From: Chara braunii
Lineage: Eukaryota > Streptophyta > Charophyceae > Charales > Characeae
DNA: 39,307 bases
Assembly (NCBI GenBank): GCA_003427395.1
Contig: BFEA01000319.1
Location: 1,725,030 to 1,764,336, forward strand
Direction: 5' to 3'
Position 1 is the first letter of the stretch; each line of letters starts with the position of its first letter. Positions 10,886 through 20,022 of the stretch are shown here, one piece after another. The notes beneath the pieces were generated by a model. The model saw only the letters and a list, made by a program, of their open reading frames with translations, was not told the origin of the DNA and made no database searches. The translations under genes and the position numbers were made by a program.

Positions 10886-11775
10886 AATAAAGACCCGACA
10901 GCAGATATCTCAGTTAGAGAGGACCAGCTAAGGGGAATCAGGGTAGTAGAAAATGATGAACTCACCCTGTTTCACCCCCAAACGACGCTAGAAGATTTAG
11001 AAGTGGACCTAACAGAATGGGCATGGAACCTTAAGCAGAGCCCAACAGGTATTAACCTTAAATTTAACATCATTCACTTCACAACTAGACTAGGATACAG
11101 ACTAAGACGTAGATCAGTAGCCCCGGAGCCAGTCATAGCTGAACGCTGGTGGAAGCATTTAGAGGTAGACCCGGAAAAACCAGTTCAGATTCCGTGGAAT
11201 CAAATCGCCACTCTGCACCCCGCTAAGTTCAGGAGCCTGCAATGGCTAATACTGTACTTACACATCCCCCTAAACCAATGGCTGAATGTTAGAAGAAGAA
11301 GAGAAGGCAGGAGCCCTTTGAAAGAACTGTGCGCCAACTGCTTGGAGGGTCAGACAGAGAATCTTTTTCACTGCTTCCTCCTCTGTTCCAGGATACAACC
11401 GATTTGGGATAAAATATCCAAGATATGGAACTCAGTCACATCTACGGCTCTAACAACAAACCCGATCCTCCTATTGCTAGGATTTACAACACTGGAAGAC
11501 TGGCCCCTCTACAAACCAATCTCTTCCAAATCCTTAGAAAAGCAATGCTCCGCGCCATTTGGAGGACAAGATGCAAAGAAACAATAGACAAGAGATCAAT
11601 GCACTTAAAGGAAGCCTGGAACTTGTTGCAACAGCAGGTAGAAACTGAATACCAGGTCTTATGGCGCCAAGTAAGAAGGAGAATGGAAGCAAATGAACCC
11701 ACAGCAAAGGAATACAAACAAAAATTTGAAGAAAACTATCTGGCAAAGGGCAAAATAGCACATATCAAGGGGTAA
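10886..11775 (+). pseudogene. LINE A ORF2: C-terminus with zf-RVT zinc motif
   Basis: After the MITE the LINE resumes with LTLFHPQTTLEDL and, from 11003, an open frame. ELCANCLEGQTENLFHCFL with a following Cys and RIQPIW is a zinc-binding motif of the zf-RVT type found at the C-terminus of plant LINE ORF2 proteins. A frameshift around 11510-11540 moves the sense to the next frame, which reads LRKAMLRAIWRTRCKE, then a basic helical tail ending at the TAA at 11773-11775. The motif probably helps bind the element RNA; that is inferred from the family. Confidence 0.82.
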
Positions 11776-12670
11776 AGTCTAGCTTTCTCACTCTGGGAGG
11801 ACAGCCCCCAGGTCTGTCAATCAAACATGGAATCCTTCAACAGCATACCAGACTCATTCATTGTCCACATGAACTCTGCATAGATCGAAGAAGCACAACC
11901 CTAGCCCAACGACACCACAGCACCCACACGTCCCCCCCAAACACAGCCTGACATCACATCCCAAGACTAAAGATTCCTATGATAATCTCCGTACAGTTAA
12001 CAGACCCTTCAACTATGATAGAGAGTAGACTCGTTACTAACAAGTAATAAAAGTAATCACGGCCGCAAAGGATTAGACAAAACTAACCTAGACCGCGAGA
12101 AACACAGATTAGACAAAAGTAGCCTAGGCCAACTCGGTAGGTACGGTACAGTGGGAGAAAGGTACAGGTTTGCAGCAAAAGAAGTAAATAGATAGGAAGA
12201 GACAGAAAGACAAGATAACAGGGTTTAGGGTTTAAGTAATAGACAGCGGAAACCACCTTTAGGGGCTTATAAGATCAGATCACTAGTTCCTCACCGACAT
12301 AGCAAATCAATCAGTATACCAAGCAGGCAAGCACCTCCAGAACTTAAATCTGGATCAGGCTGCAGAGTAGCTGAGAGGAGCAAGCAGGCCAAGCCACCGT
12401 ATACAAATCACACACCCTATTCAAAGAGCTTAGAGGTCACCCTACCCTCAGTACTCAGAACCTAAGTCAAGCAGGCTAACGTAGGCAGGGGTGAGGGGTG
12501 GTACATCCTTCCCAAAGGAAGTAATCAATGCCGTCCACTCGGACCTCCCAACCGGAATGGGGAGGGGCGTGTGTGTGTGACTATTGTATTCATCTTTGAC
12601 TTGCCGGGGGAATAGGAACTGGACTGTTGCTCCCCAGAATGGCAGGAGCCAGAACCGAGAGATTCTGTTT
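11776..12670 (+). other. LINE A 3' untranslated region
   Basis: No significant ORF. The last part (about 12595-12660, CTTGCCGG then GGAATAGGAAC) is repeated in inverted orientation at 13565-13622. That shows it is a conserved LINE 3' end rather than unique sequence. Confidence 0.65.
12221..12234 (+). repeat. Short telomere-like motif
   Basis: GGGTTTAGGGTTTA is two units of the plant-type TTTAGGG repeat. It is too short to be a telomere remnant on its own and may be a telo-box or chance. Confidence 0.5.
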
Positions 12671-12701
12671 AAATTAAAAAAAGAAAAAAAAGAAAAAAAA
12701 A
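12671..12701 (+). repeat. A-rich 3' tail of LINE A
   Basis: A run of A with scattered T and G directly after the LINE 3' end motif. A G-rich unique sequence begins at 12702. Confidence 0.6.
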
Positions 12702-12740
12702 GGAGAGGACACTTGAAGGATTCCCAACCTGCTTTGGATA

Positions 12741-12905
12741 TTCTTATTCAGTTTTTTGACTCGTATGACTCCAATCTTCTGTTGCATCAAACAGACGACG
12801 ACACTGGATCTTGGACGTATCCAAGAAATGTCCAAGATCCAGCGTCTTCGTCAGTTCGATGCAACAGAAGATTGGAGTCATAGCAGTAAAAAAACTGAAT
12901 AAGAA
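12741..12905. repeat. 76-bp inverted repeat with 13-bp loop
   Basis: Arm 1 is 12741-12816, the loop 12817-12829 and arm 2 12830-12905. By my alignment the arms differ at 7 of 76 positions (about 91% identity). Transcribed RNA of either strand would fold into a long, nearly perfect stem. Arm 2 overlaps an exon-like reading frame, so arm 1 looks like an inverted copy of it. It could be a small-RNA precursor, a foldback or an assembly chimera. Confidence 0.85.
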
Positions 12906-13077
12906 CATCCAGGGGCTGTTACGAGCGCAGCGACCACTAACAATCAACAGCTCTTGGTGGAGGGTCTTCTTTGCTCTCAGAGTTTGCAGGATGTTTGCTC
13001 CTCCAGTAAACAGCAGAAATCCGCTGTTATCACAGCTTTCCTGCATCGTGCTAGGGAGATGACCGCTGACCCGGCAG
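12828..13077 (+). pseudogene. Exon-like gene fragment, unidentified
   Basis: An ATG at 12828 opens a frame beginning MSKIQRLRQFDATEDW, interrupted by a TAA at 12900-12902. It continues with VTSAATTNNQQLLVEGLL and SAVITAFLHRAREMTADPAG and ends at a strong splice-donor match, CCGGCAG/GTGAG, at 13077/13078. The composition is protein-like and unlike the surrounding transposons. I do not recognise the family. The stop and the adjacent inverted copy suggest a broken or captured exon. It could also be chance. Confidence 0.35.
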
Positions 13078-13351
13078 GTGAGTTTCCCTTCTTAATGCCT
13101 CTACATGATGAAGTCAGGCTTAGAGGATTTCTGGACGAATTCTTCTTCAAAACTCTTTTTAGATTCTCCAAAAAAACTGGGGGGCCTTAGTACCGCCTTA
13201 CTCAAAAAAAAAAAAGGAAAAAAAAAAAAACTGTGGGGCCTATGCAATATCTGGGTTCACCTCGTCTGTGCATATAAAATTTTCTTGACGATGAACAAAC
13301 TTCTTCCATAGCTCTCCCCTTTCTTTCTCCCCTACTTTTTTCTTCTCTCTT
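13078..13351. other. Gene-free, intron-like sequence with A runs
   Basis: It follows the donor-like site. Two A-rich runs (13204-13230) and a pyrimidine-rich end lead into the microsatellite. No other structure seen. Confidence 0.4.

Positions 13352-13404
<53 letters not shown>
13352..13404. repeat. (CT)n microsatellite at the gap edge
   Basis: An uninterrupted CT dinucleotide run that continues into the assembly gap. Confidence 0.95.
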
Positions 13405-13489
13405 NNNNNNNNNNNNNNNNNNNNNNNNNNNNNNNNNNNNNNNNNNNNNNNNNNNNNNNNNNNNNNNNNNNNNNNNNNNNNNNNNNNNN
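13405..13489. other. Assembly gap (85 N)
   Basis: Undetermined bases between a CT run and a C run. The true length is unknown. Confidence 0.98.
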
Positions 13490-13510
13490 TCCCCCCCCCC
13501 CCTCTCCCCC

Positions 13511-13556
13511 TTCTTCTTCTTCTTCTTCTTCTTCTTCTTCTTCTTCGTCTTCTTCT
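13511..13556 (-). repeat. (TTC)n tract, probable LINE tail
   Basis: A trinucleotide run with one GTC interruption. It lies exactly where the 3' tail of the minus-strand LINE fragment should be. Confidence 0.8.
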
Positions 13557-13919
13557 TTTTTGGATAAGAACAGGCCCTTATCTGGGAAGCATCAGGCCGG
13601 TTCCTATTCCACCGGCAAGTCAGAAATACAACAAGAACCCTCACGCTTCCTTCCGTAGGGACGAAGGACCCCTGAACGGCAGATTGCTCCAGATGCCTGG
13701 AGGATTGACTGTCAGCTTGCCTCTCCTCTACCTTTCCTCTCAGGTTTGTTATCCTAAACCTGCCAAATTAAACTTGAAATTTGAAAACAAGAAAGGATGA
13801 AGGGATGTGCAAACCACAGACCCCCCAGTTGAAACCATGATCCTTCTAGTTGTTGACCATTTCTTTGTAGACCTCCTCCTCTCTGTCCTGCAATCAGATT
13901 AGGGGGCCTGTGTTGGGTC

Positions 13920-14410
13920 CTACAGGTCTGATGATTGCGAAATCTGTCTTCTGAGTCCCACTTCTGAGTTGTGCCAGTCTTTCCACCGTGTGCAGGAGCC
14001 ATTTATGTCCGCTACTCTGCCTCCCACCAGCCATTCCCTCATGAATTTCGCTCTGATTTTATGCTGCAGGTGCGGATCGTCCAGCATGGAATGCTTGGCC
14101 TTTTGCCATTTGCATTTGCATAGAATCTCCGCCTGGATCCGTAAACCTTTGTAGCCGCCCACACACTCTCACGTGGATTGGAGAGACCTTCAATAGTTCT
14201 GCTCCACCTTTCCTTCCATATGGCCCAGAGTGTCACCTTTCCGATCATGCCGAACCAGATCCTCTCCATCTTCCAAAAGTGGGAAGGGATGTTGGGAGGA
14301 GCTGGATGGGGTTTTCGGTGAACAGGGTAGAGAAGAGGCATTTCCAGAGGTCGGATGCTCTGGCCCAGTATTTCGCTGCCTCTCTACATCGTGTTAAGAA
14401 GCGTATCATG
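13920..14410 (-). pseudogene. LINE ORF2 C-terminal fragment
   Basis: Read on the minus strand from about 14410: a zf-RVT-like ending (MIRFLTRCREAAKYW, then LWKCLFSTLF). After a frame change comes FWKMERIWFGMIGKVTLWAI with WKERWSRTIEG, a common pattern after the LINE zinc motif. After a further frame change the sequence is QAEILCKCKWQKAKHSML, ending near 13920. Three frames in under 500 bases show heavy decay. It belongs to the same broad family as LINE A but the protein is clearly diverged. Confidence 0.7.
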
Positions 14411-14412
14411 TC

Positions 14413-14500
14413 TTTTCCCTCTTTTTTTCTCTTTTCTCCCTACTCTTTTCTCTCTTTTTTTCTCTTTTTTCCCTCCCCTTTTCTCTTTCTCTTTCTCGCT
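14413..14500. repeat. Pyrimidine-rich low-complexity tract
   Basis: CT-rich on + with irregular TTTTCCCTC units. It interrupts the minus-strand LINE fragment. Confidence 0.75.
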
Positions 14501-14680
14501 TAATCGAGTGATACCTTTTATTCCCTTCTCATCTACCTGCGATGAACCCAATCTTGTTGAGAAGCCAACCAGCAATGTCATACAAATCTGAACCCAGCGT
14601 TCAATATGAAGTCCCCAGATATGATTGGAACTTGGAAGTCCATATCTCGGTTGAATGCTCATTTCAGCAGTAACGAACAA

Positions 14681-15916
14681 TCGTAGAAGAACATGGAAGA
14701 AGAGAGAGAGGAGAAAATAGACAGAGGGGAGGTGAGAAAAATGACATTCATAATCAAGAATACATGTATGTCGCTCTTCAGTCCCACTTCCTCCTCGGAC
14801 TTCTCCCCTATCGCCAACTCAGCAATGGGTTTTCACCTCCGATGACCACTAATGTAGTCACTGTGGAGATTTCAGCAGAGCGCCCATCCCCCTTCCACAG
14901 TCCACAGCAAGCTCTGGAGGATGGTGCTGTCCTTTCTCACTTTCGTTGAGACCAGCTGCAGATCAATCACATTGGCGCCAGGTAAGTCCAGGTAAGCTTC
15001 CTCTCACACCTCTCATCAGTCTCACAGCCCTGATCCTCCTCCTCCTCACCCAACCTCATCACCTACATCTACGGCTCTGGCGGCTATGGCCGCTTCAGCA
15101 TGTCCTCCAACTAGGCTGGCACCACCATCTTCCTACACCAGCCTCGCATGCAGCAGCTTGGCTACTACCAGCACAAGACAGAATGAGGTTTCCCTCGGCC
15201 AAGTCTTCTTCTTATAGCATTGACTGGCATTGACAAGCCTCCTCCTGGACCGTGTTGACGACCGAGATCTTCCAGAAGTCGACGGCCTGGATGCAATCAT
15301 GTCCCAGATGTGTCATGTCCCTGATGGAACTGCAATCTTTTGGATAGCTGCAGACAACCTTTGATATGCATCTGATCTACGGCTGTGGTTGACTTACTGG
15401 GAGACTTTGACTGTGCCCTTAACTCGTGTGGGTTTCCAACTGAGTTTATTGCATACCCCTTAGAATCACTTTCTAGCCCTTAGCACAAGTTGTTTCAAAA
15501 CGCCCCCTCAATTAGCTTTTCCCTCCTCATTCGCAAGCAGCAAGCTGCTGGCGGTGCCAGGAAAATGAGCAACGAGAATGACAGAAACCAAATTGCATCA
15601 CTCCATAGAAGTCCAGATAGACATGCACACGCACTGAAAGCAGATTGCAACACGATATACACCAAATAAGAGCAAAGCACTAGAGTCAACTGATAATGAA
15701 AGCCCTCCAACCTCAATGTCTACAATGTCGCTCTCCTATATGACACTTGGCCCCCAGACTACAATCAGACAGAACCTATCAACCTGGGCTCTAAAATGAT
15801 CACAACAGGTACAGCAGCCCGATAACGAATGAAGACTCCGACTGTACTGGCCCATTTATCACCACCAGGTAAGCGCCCACATGCATCACTCATTCCTCGA
15901 CTTCCCCATACTGTCT
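14681..15916. other. Unresolved stretch with short protein-like pieces
   Basis: No gene can be called. Short pieces on + look protein-like (DRDLPEVDGLDAIMSQM near 15260-15310, VALLYDTWPPDYNQTEP near 15730-15780) but are bounded by stops. Three copies of CCAGGTAAG, a strong splice-donor match, occur near 14979, 14989 and 15868. It may be a dead transposon or captured exons. Confidence 0.3.
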
Positions 15917-16377
15917 GTGACGAGGCAGAGGCAAAGCAGCGAGGCTGCGAGAGAGAGGGAGAGTGAGAGCACACACACACACTCACTCGACTCGACGCAG
16001 ACTCAACACGACTGGACGGACGCAGACACAAAGTGGCAGAGTCGCAAAGTCGCAGTCTTGAATTTCCCAACACAATGCCGAAGCAAAGTCGCACTGAACA
16101 CAAGCACTGAGGCTGAAAACTTGGTGCCCGTACTGGGCTTGAGTCCGTACATAAGTACCGGACTCAAGTACGGTCCTGAGGGTGAAAGTCAAAATGCCTC
16201 AGGGCCAGAACTGAAAATCGAAAGTTTGAGAGTGGGTGACAGAATGTCGGATGGCGCCAAGTGTCCGAAATCCGAAAGTCCCAAAAGAGAATTTGAAAAC
16301 GCTCGCCAGAATGCAGATGGCGCCAACTGTCCGAAATCAGAAAAAAAGAACAAAAAAAAAAAAAAAAAAAAAAAAAA
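15917..16377 (-). repeat. Second LTR-like copy, incomplete
   Basis: Starting TGTGACGAGGCAG, this copies most of the downstream LTR in the same order (AGCACACACACAC, ...CAACACGACT..., ...AATGCCTCAGG..., ...AGAATGTCGGATGGC...). It ends at an A-run and lacks about 90 bases at the right side present in the other copy. It may be a truncated LTR or an internal duplication of one longer LTR. Confidence 0.75.
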
Positions 16378-16378
16378 N

Positions 16379-16437
<59 letters not shown>
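16378..16437. repeat. (TG)n microsatellite
   Basis: About 29 TG units between the two LTR-like copies, preceded by an A-run and a single ambiguous base at 16378. Its length is probably unreliable. Confidence 0.95.
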
Positions 16438-16439
<2 letters not shown>

Positions 16440-16983
16440 CGAGGCAGCGGCAGAGCAGCAAGGCTGGGAGAGAGAGAGAGTGAGTGAGAGCACACACACA
16501 CGCTCACTCAACTCAACGCAGACTCAACACGACTCGACGGACGCAGACACAAAGTGGCAAAGTTGCAAAGTCGCAGTCTTGAATTCCCGAACACAATGTT
16601 GAAGCAAAGTCACACTGAACACAAGCACTGAAGCTGAAAACTTGGTGCCCATACTGGGCTTGAATCCGGACGTAAGTACCGGACTCAGGTACAGTCGTGA
16701 GGGCAAAAGTGAAAATGCCTCAGGCCCAATACTGAAAATCGAAAGTCTGAGAGTGGGCGGCAGAATGTCGGATGGCACCAAGTGTCCGAATCCGAAAGTC
16801 CCGAAAGAAGGATTTTGAAAAAGAGCGCCAGAATGCAGATGGCGCCGCCAACTGTCTGAAATCAGAAGAGCAAAAAAAAAAAAAACAAGAAAATTGTAAA
16901 AACAAAAAAAAAAGAATCAATACAGCAAGCTGGCGGGTGGTAACCCGCAGACCAGGGATCAAGCCCTGGTGGAGTCCGTAACA
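16434..16983 (-). repeat. 3' LTR of chromovirus B
   Basis: On the minus strand it begins TGTTACGGACTCC at 16983, directly after a purine tract. It ends ...GCCTCGTCACA at 16434, so the ends are TGTTACG and CGTCACA, an inverted pair with one mismatch. At about 550 bp this is a usual gypsy LTR length. Two A/T-rich runs lie near its start. No second LTR is visible upstream of the truncated pol. Confidence 0.7.
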
Positions 16984-17000
16984 CTATCCCCTCCCTCTAG
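16984..17000 (-). promoter_or_regulatory. Polypurine tract of chromovirus B
   Basis: On the minus strand CTAGAGGGAGGGGATAG lies immediately before the TG of the LTR. This is the expected position and composition for the plus-strand primer, and it fixes the LTR boundary. Confidence 0.75.
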
Positions 17001-17124
17001 AAGGCAACGTCCCGGCTGCCAAAAGTCATGAAAATAATGCTGAATCCTGTGAAGGGCGGGACGGGACCGATCACTGGGAAGCAGGAAGAAAAAGGGAGAG
17101 GGGTATAATGTGGGTAGCAAGGGC

Positions 17125-17335
17125 TGGGGAAAACAGGGTTTACCTACTGATGAGCTACAGGGTATGCGTACTGATGGGCTATAGAGCTGTGAACCGAGAG
17201 GGACCAGAGTTTGCCTAGTAATGAATTACAGGGTTAGGAACTGCAGGGAAACAGGGTTGTCCTACTGATGGACCATAGGGTTATGATCTGAGGGGAAAAC
17301 AGGGTTGTCGTACAGATGACTACAGGGTTACATTG
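17125..17335. repeat. Degenerate minisatellite, about 46-bp unit, four copies
   Basis: Units share the pattern GGGAAAACAGGGTTGTCCTA, then a short spacer and TACAGGGTTA. They lie between the chromodomain and the purine tract of chromovirus B, in its 3' non-coding region. Confidence 0.65.
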
Positions 17336-18023
17336 GGCGAGAGGGTGCTGTGAGCAAAATAAAGAAAGGAAGATTATTTTGCACGGTTCGGGGGTTGGGG
17401 TTTCTGAGGATCTCGAAGCAAATGGGCTTGGGGGGAGTGAGAGTCGTGAAGCAGGACTTAAACTAAGTCCTGGTGTGGATAGACAGAATGCTGATGATAA
17501 CCAGTCTTCAGCAGGCTTGGGATGTGTAGTAGCGAGGTTTCCAGCTTGAAAGAAGTAGTGTAGCAGTCCAATGGACGAGGGTCCAAGTGCCAGGGTGCGT
17601 CCGGTACACGATCCAGATGATGAACTCTAATCTGAAGAGCAGGTCGCAGACTGATCCTGATGTCCATGTCAAGAGTGGTGCTCCAGAAGTCTGCGATTCC
17701 AGGTGTCGACCAATGGAACAGCATGGTGACCAACCAGCAGCTGAATCTCCTCGAACTGTGCTGCAGAAGGCCATCGTCCTCGTGCGCTTGCCATTAGATC
17801 CTTTATCGCCGGCGATGCGCAGGAGCCACAGGTTAGGCTTGGACAAGAGAGACAGAGGATGTGGCAGAGGACAGATTGGGGAACGAGACGGAGGCAAGGG
17901 TGGATCAGACAGAGAGAGGCCGAGAGGCAGGGGGGTTGCTGGGTACAGGGGGTGTGTGTTGAGCAATGAGGCAGGTTTTATGCAGGGTGTATGGATGTTA
18001 TGCGTAGGGTATAGCTTGGATAC
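17336..18023 (-). other. Chromovirus B 3' region after the chromodomain
   Basis: On the minus strand the chromodomain frame stays open to a stop at 17508. It encodes a Pro/Leu/Ser-rich tail with no recognisable domain, then non-coding sequence. It may be a real C-terminal extension or merely open frame. Confidence 0.45.
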
Positions 18024-18191
18024 AGGGTGAGCACGATCATAGGCACGAACAAGTTTCATGGCGTTCTTGAGATTCTTGAGGGGTTCCCCTGTAGATTCTT
18101 CATCTGGATATCCGGTCCATTTGACTTTGTATTCAGTGATTGGTTCCGGGTGATCGGAGACTTGAGTTGTTCTTCGTCCTATGATAGATTA
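18024..18191 (-). pseudogene. Chromovirus B chromodomain
   Basis: On the minus strand, following a TAA at 18189-18191: SIIGRRTTQVSDHPEPITEY, then KVKWTGYPDEEST and EPLKNLKNA. The aromatic-rich KVKWTGYP core and the Glu-Pro followed by a Leu/Asn helix are classic chromodomain features. The usual Trp of the STWEP box is Gly here. The domain binds modified histone tails and biases integration. Confidence 0.88.
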
Positions 18192-19526
18192 TACCATGAA
18201 TTCTGGCCCGGTAGGTAGCATGATTGGTGGGGGTGTAGGATATGGGCGGTCGGCAAATTGTGGAGGTGATTCATGGTATTCTTTCAAGTACTCGACATGG
18301 AAGACAAGGTGAACACGGCTCATGTCAGGGGTTAGTTGAAGTTTGTAATTTACAGGAGATGTTTGTTCAACGACGGGGAATGGACCGAGCCACTTGTTTG
18401 AGAGTTTCTTGGACAAGCCGTGTTCGGGTTCAAAGCGTTTGGCGGAGAGCCAGACTGTCCCCTACTTTGAATGTGATATCTCGTCTGTGTTTGTTGGTCT
18501 TGTTGGCTTGTTGTTGTTGGGTTCATTCAAGGGCGTCAGTGGCTTCTCTGAGGAGGCGGTTCATTGTTGCAACCCATTCATTGAGAGAAGGACAGGGAGT
18601 GGATGGGTTGAGCTGCGAGGGGAGCAAGAAGTCTGAGGGCAAGCGGCGATGGTAGCCAAGGTCAAGGTAGTATGGGGACATGCCAATGGAAGGGCAAACA
18701 GCATTGTTGTAGGCAATCTCGGCGGCAGTAAGCAACTGATCCCAGTCGTGCTGATGTGGATGACAATACTTCCGCAGGATCCTTTGGAGAATATCGTTCA
18801 TCTTTTCGGTTTGGCCATCGGCCTGGGGATGGAATGCAGTGTTGAACTTGAGAGTGGTGTCATAGGCTTTGAACAATTTTTTCCAGAAATGGAAAGGAAG
18901 CGGGGGTCACAATCACTGATGATGTTTTCGGGGAGATCGTGATGGCGTACAACATGATCGAAGAAGAGTGTGGCGACGTCTTTGGACGTGTGAGAAGTGG
19001 TGCAAGGGATGAAATGAGCCCGCTTGGTGAAGCGGCAGACAATGACGTAGATGCAGTCATATCCGCGGTCAGTCTTGGGGAGATCGCACACGAAGTCCAT
19101 AGAGATGGACCGCCACCTATGGGTGGGGATAGGCAATGACCAAAGCTTGCCAGGTTTGGCCTGGTTGGAAGGGTTGACGACTTGACAAGTGAGGTAGGAT
19201 CGGATGTATGCTTTGATGTCGGCGAGGAGTGAGGGTCAGTAGAAGTAGTGAGAGACAGTGTCAAATGTCTTTTGGAAACCAAGGTGTCCTGCTGTCTTGG
19301 CGTCGTGGTGTTCGGCCAAGAGTTGGGTACGAGGACCACGTGCGTCACGGATACAGAGTCGGCGAGTGCATTTAGTGTTAATGTACAAGAGGCTATCGTG
19401 GAGGGAGTAGTCGGGGACGGTGTCGAGGTCGCGAAGCTTGTTGTAGATGGTAGAGAAATCGGGGCATGAAGAGTTCCCGTGAGTATAGAGGTGGTGGAGT
19501 GAAGGTAGGAGCTGAACATGAATCAT
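18189..19526 (-). pseudogene. pol: Chromovirus B integrase
   Basis: Read on the minus strand. The zinc-binding domain starts with HHDAKTAGHLGFQKTF. A TGA at 19236-19238 falls directly after HYFY, where this family normally has Trp. The sense continues through PSLLADIKAYIRSYLTCQ. Core signatures are SMDFVCDLPKTDRGYDCIYV, IISDCDPRF and, after a frameshift near 18880, AFHPQADGQTEKMNDIL with the catalytic Glu. Another TGA at 18523-18525 interrupts ALE/TQQQQANK. After a further frame change comes the C-terminal NKWLGPFPVVEQ and HLVFHVEYLKEY. At least two stops and two frameshifts make it inactive. Confidence 0.9.
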
Positions 19527-20010
19527 GGCGGCACAAACTTTTTTGGGGGCTTGTGGTCGGGACGTCGAGAGAGGGCATCAACGACGCGGTTGCTTTTGTC
19601 GCGGGTGTGACAGATGGTGAATGTGAACTGGGCGAGAAAATCTAACCATTGAGCTTGGCGGGGTGTGATATCTTTCTTGGTAAGTATGCTTGAGACGATG
19701 GTGTCGTCGGTGCGGATAGTGAAGTACTGACCGTCGAGGTATGGGCACCATACTTTGAGAGCATGGATGACGGCGAGGAGTTCCTTCTCATTGGAGGGAT
19801 AGTTCATCTCCGCAGGGATGAGCTTCTTGCTCGCAAATGCGATAGGATAGTCGTTGGGTGGAGCCTCAAAGTGGGTGGGGGAATCCTTGATGGAGGGGAG
19901 GTCCGGGATGTCGTGGGGGAAGTGTTGGGACAAGACGGCTCCAATAGCAAAGTCTGATGCGTCAGTGGCAACATAGAAGTGTCAAGAGGGGTCAACAATC
20001 TGAGGCGTCA
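19523..20010 (-). pseudogene. pol: Chromovirus B RNase H
   Basis: Minus strand. HFYVATDASDFAIGAVLSQ carries the first catalytic Asp; it is directly preceded by a TGA at 19982-19984. Then come IAFASKKLIPAEMNYPSNEK, ELLAVIHALKVW (the Glu) and the final DKSNRVVDALSRRPDH with the last Asp. The domain degrades the RNA strand during cDNA synthesis. A frameshift separates it from the RT-RNase H connection at about 19990-20030. Confidence 0.88.
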
Positions 20011-20022
20011 GTCGAAGGCGGC

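Larger units (their letters stand above)
3801..12701 (+). mobile_element. LINE A (non-LTR retrotransposon), near full length, decayed
   Basis: Two-ORF architecture: an ORF1 with a CCHC knuckle (from 4202), then an ORF2 with an apurinic-type endonuclease, a reverse transcriptase (FADD at 9344-9355) and a zf-RVT-like C-terminal zinc motif. A roughly 0.9-kb 3' UTR ends in an A-rich tail at 12671-12701. This is the L1-like layout common in plants. Many stops and several frameshifts make it inactive. A 310-bp TIR element interrupts ORF2. The 5' end is not defined and I found no convincing target-site duplication. Confidence 0.85.
13502..14680 (-). mobile_element. LINE 3' fragment, minus strand (convergent with LINE A)
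   Basis: On the minus strand this holds a LINE ORF2 C-terminus, a 3' UTR, a terminal block (13565-13622) about 75% identical to the LINE A 3' end, and then a tail written as (GAA)n on this strand (TTC on +, 13511-13556). It is 5'-truncated, as LINE copies often are. The 14500-14680 part reads like LINE coding (SNHIWGLHIERW) but is separated by a long pyrimidine tract, so the 5' limit is approximate. Confidence 0.7.

Noticed and set aside
16921-16983. tRNA-like or SINE head (CCAGG-GATCAAG-CCTGG)
   Set aside because: It has only a partial box A and box B match, and the purine tract and TG edge show it is the start of the chromovirus B LTR.
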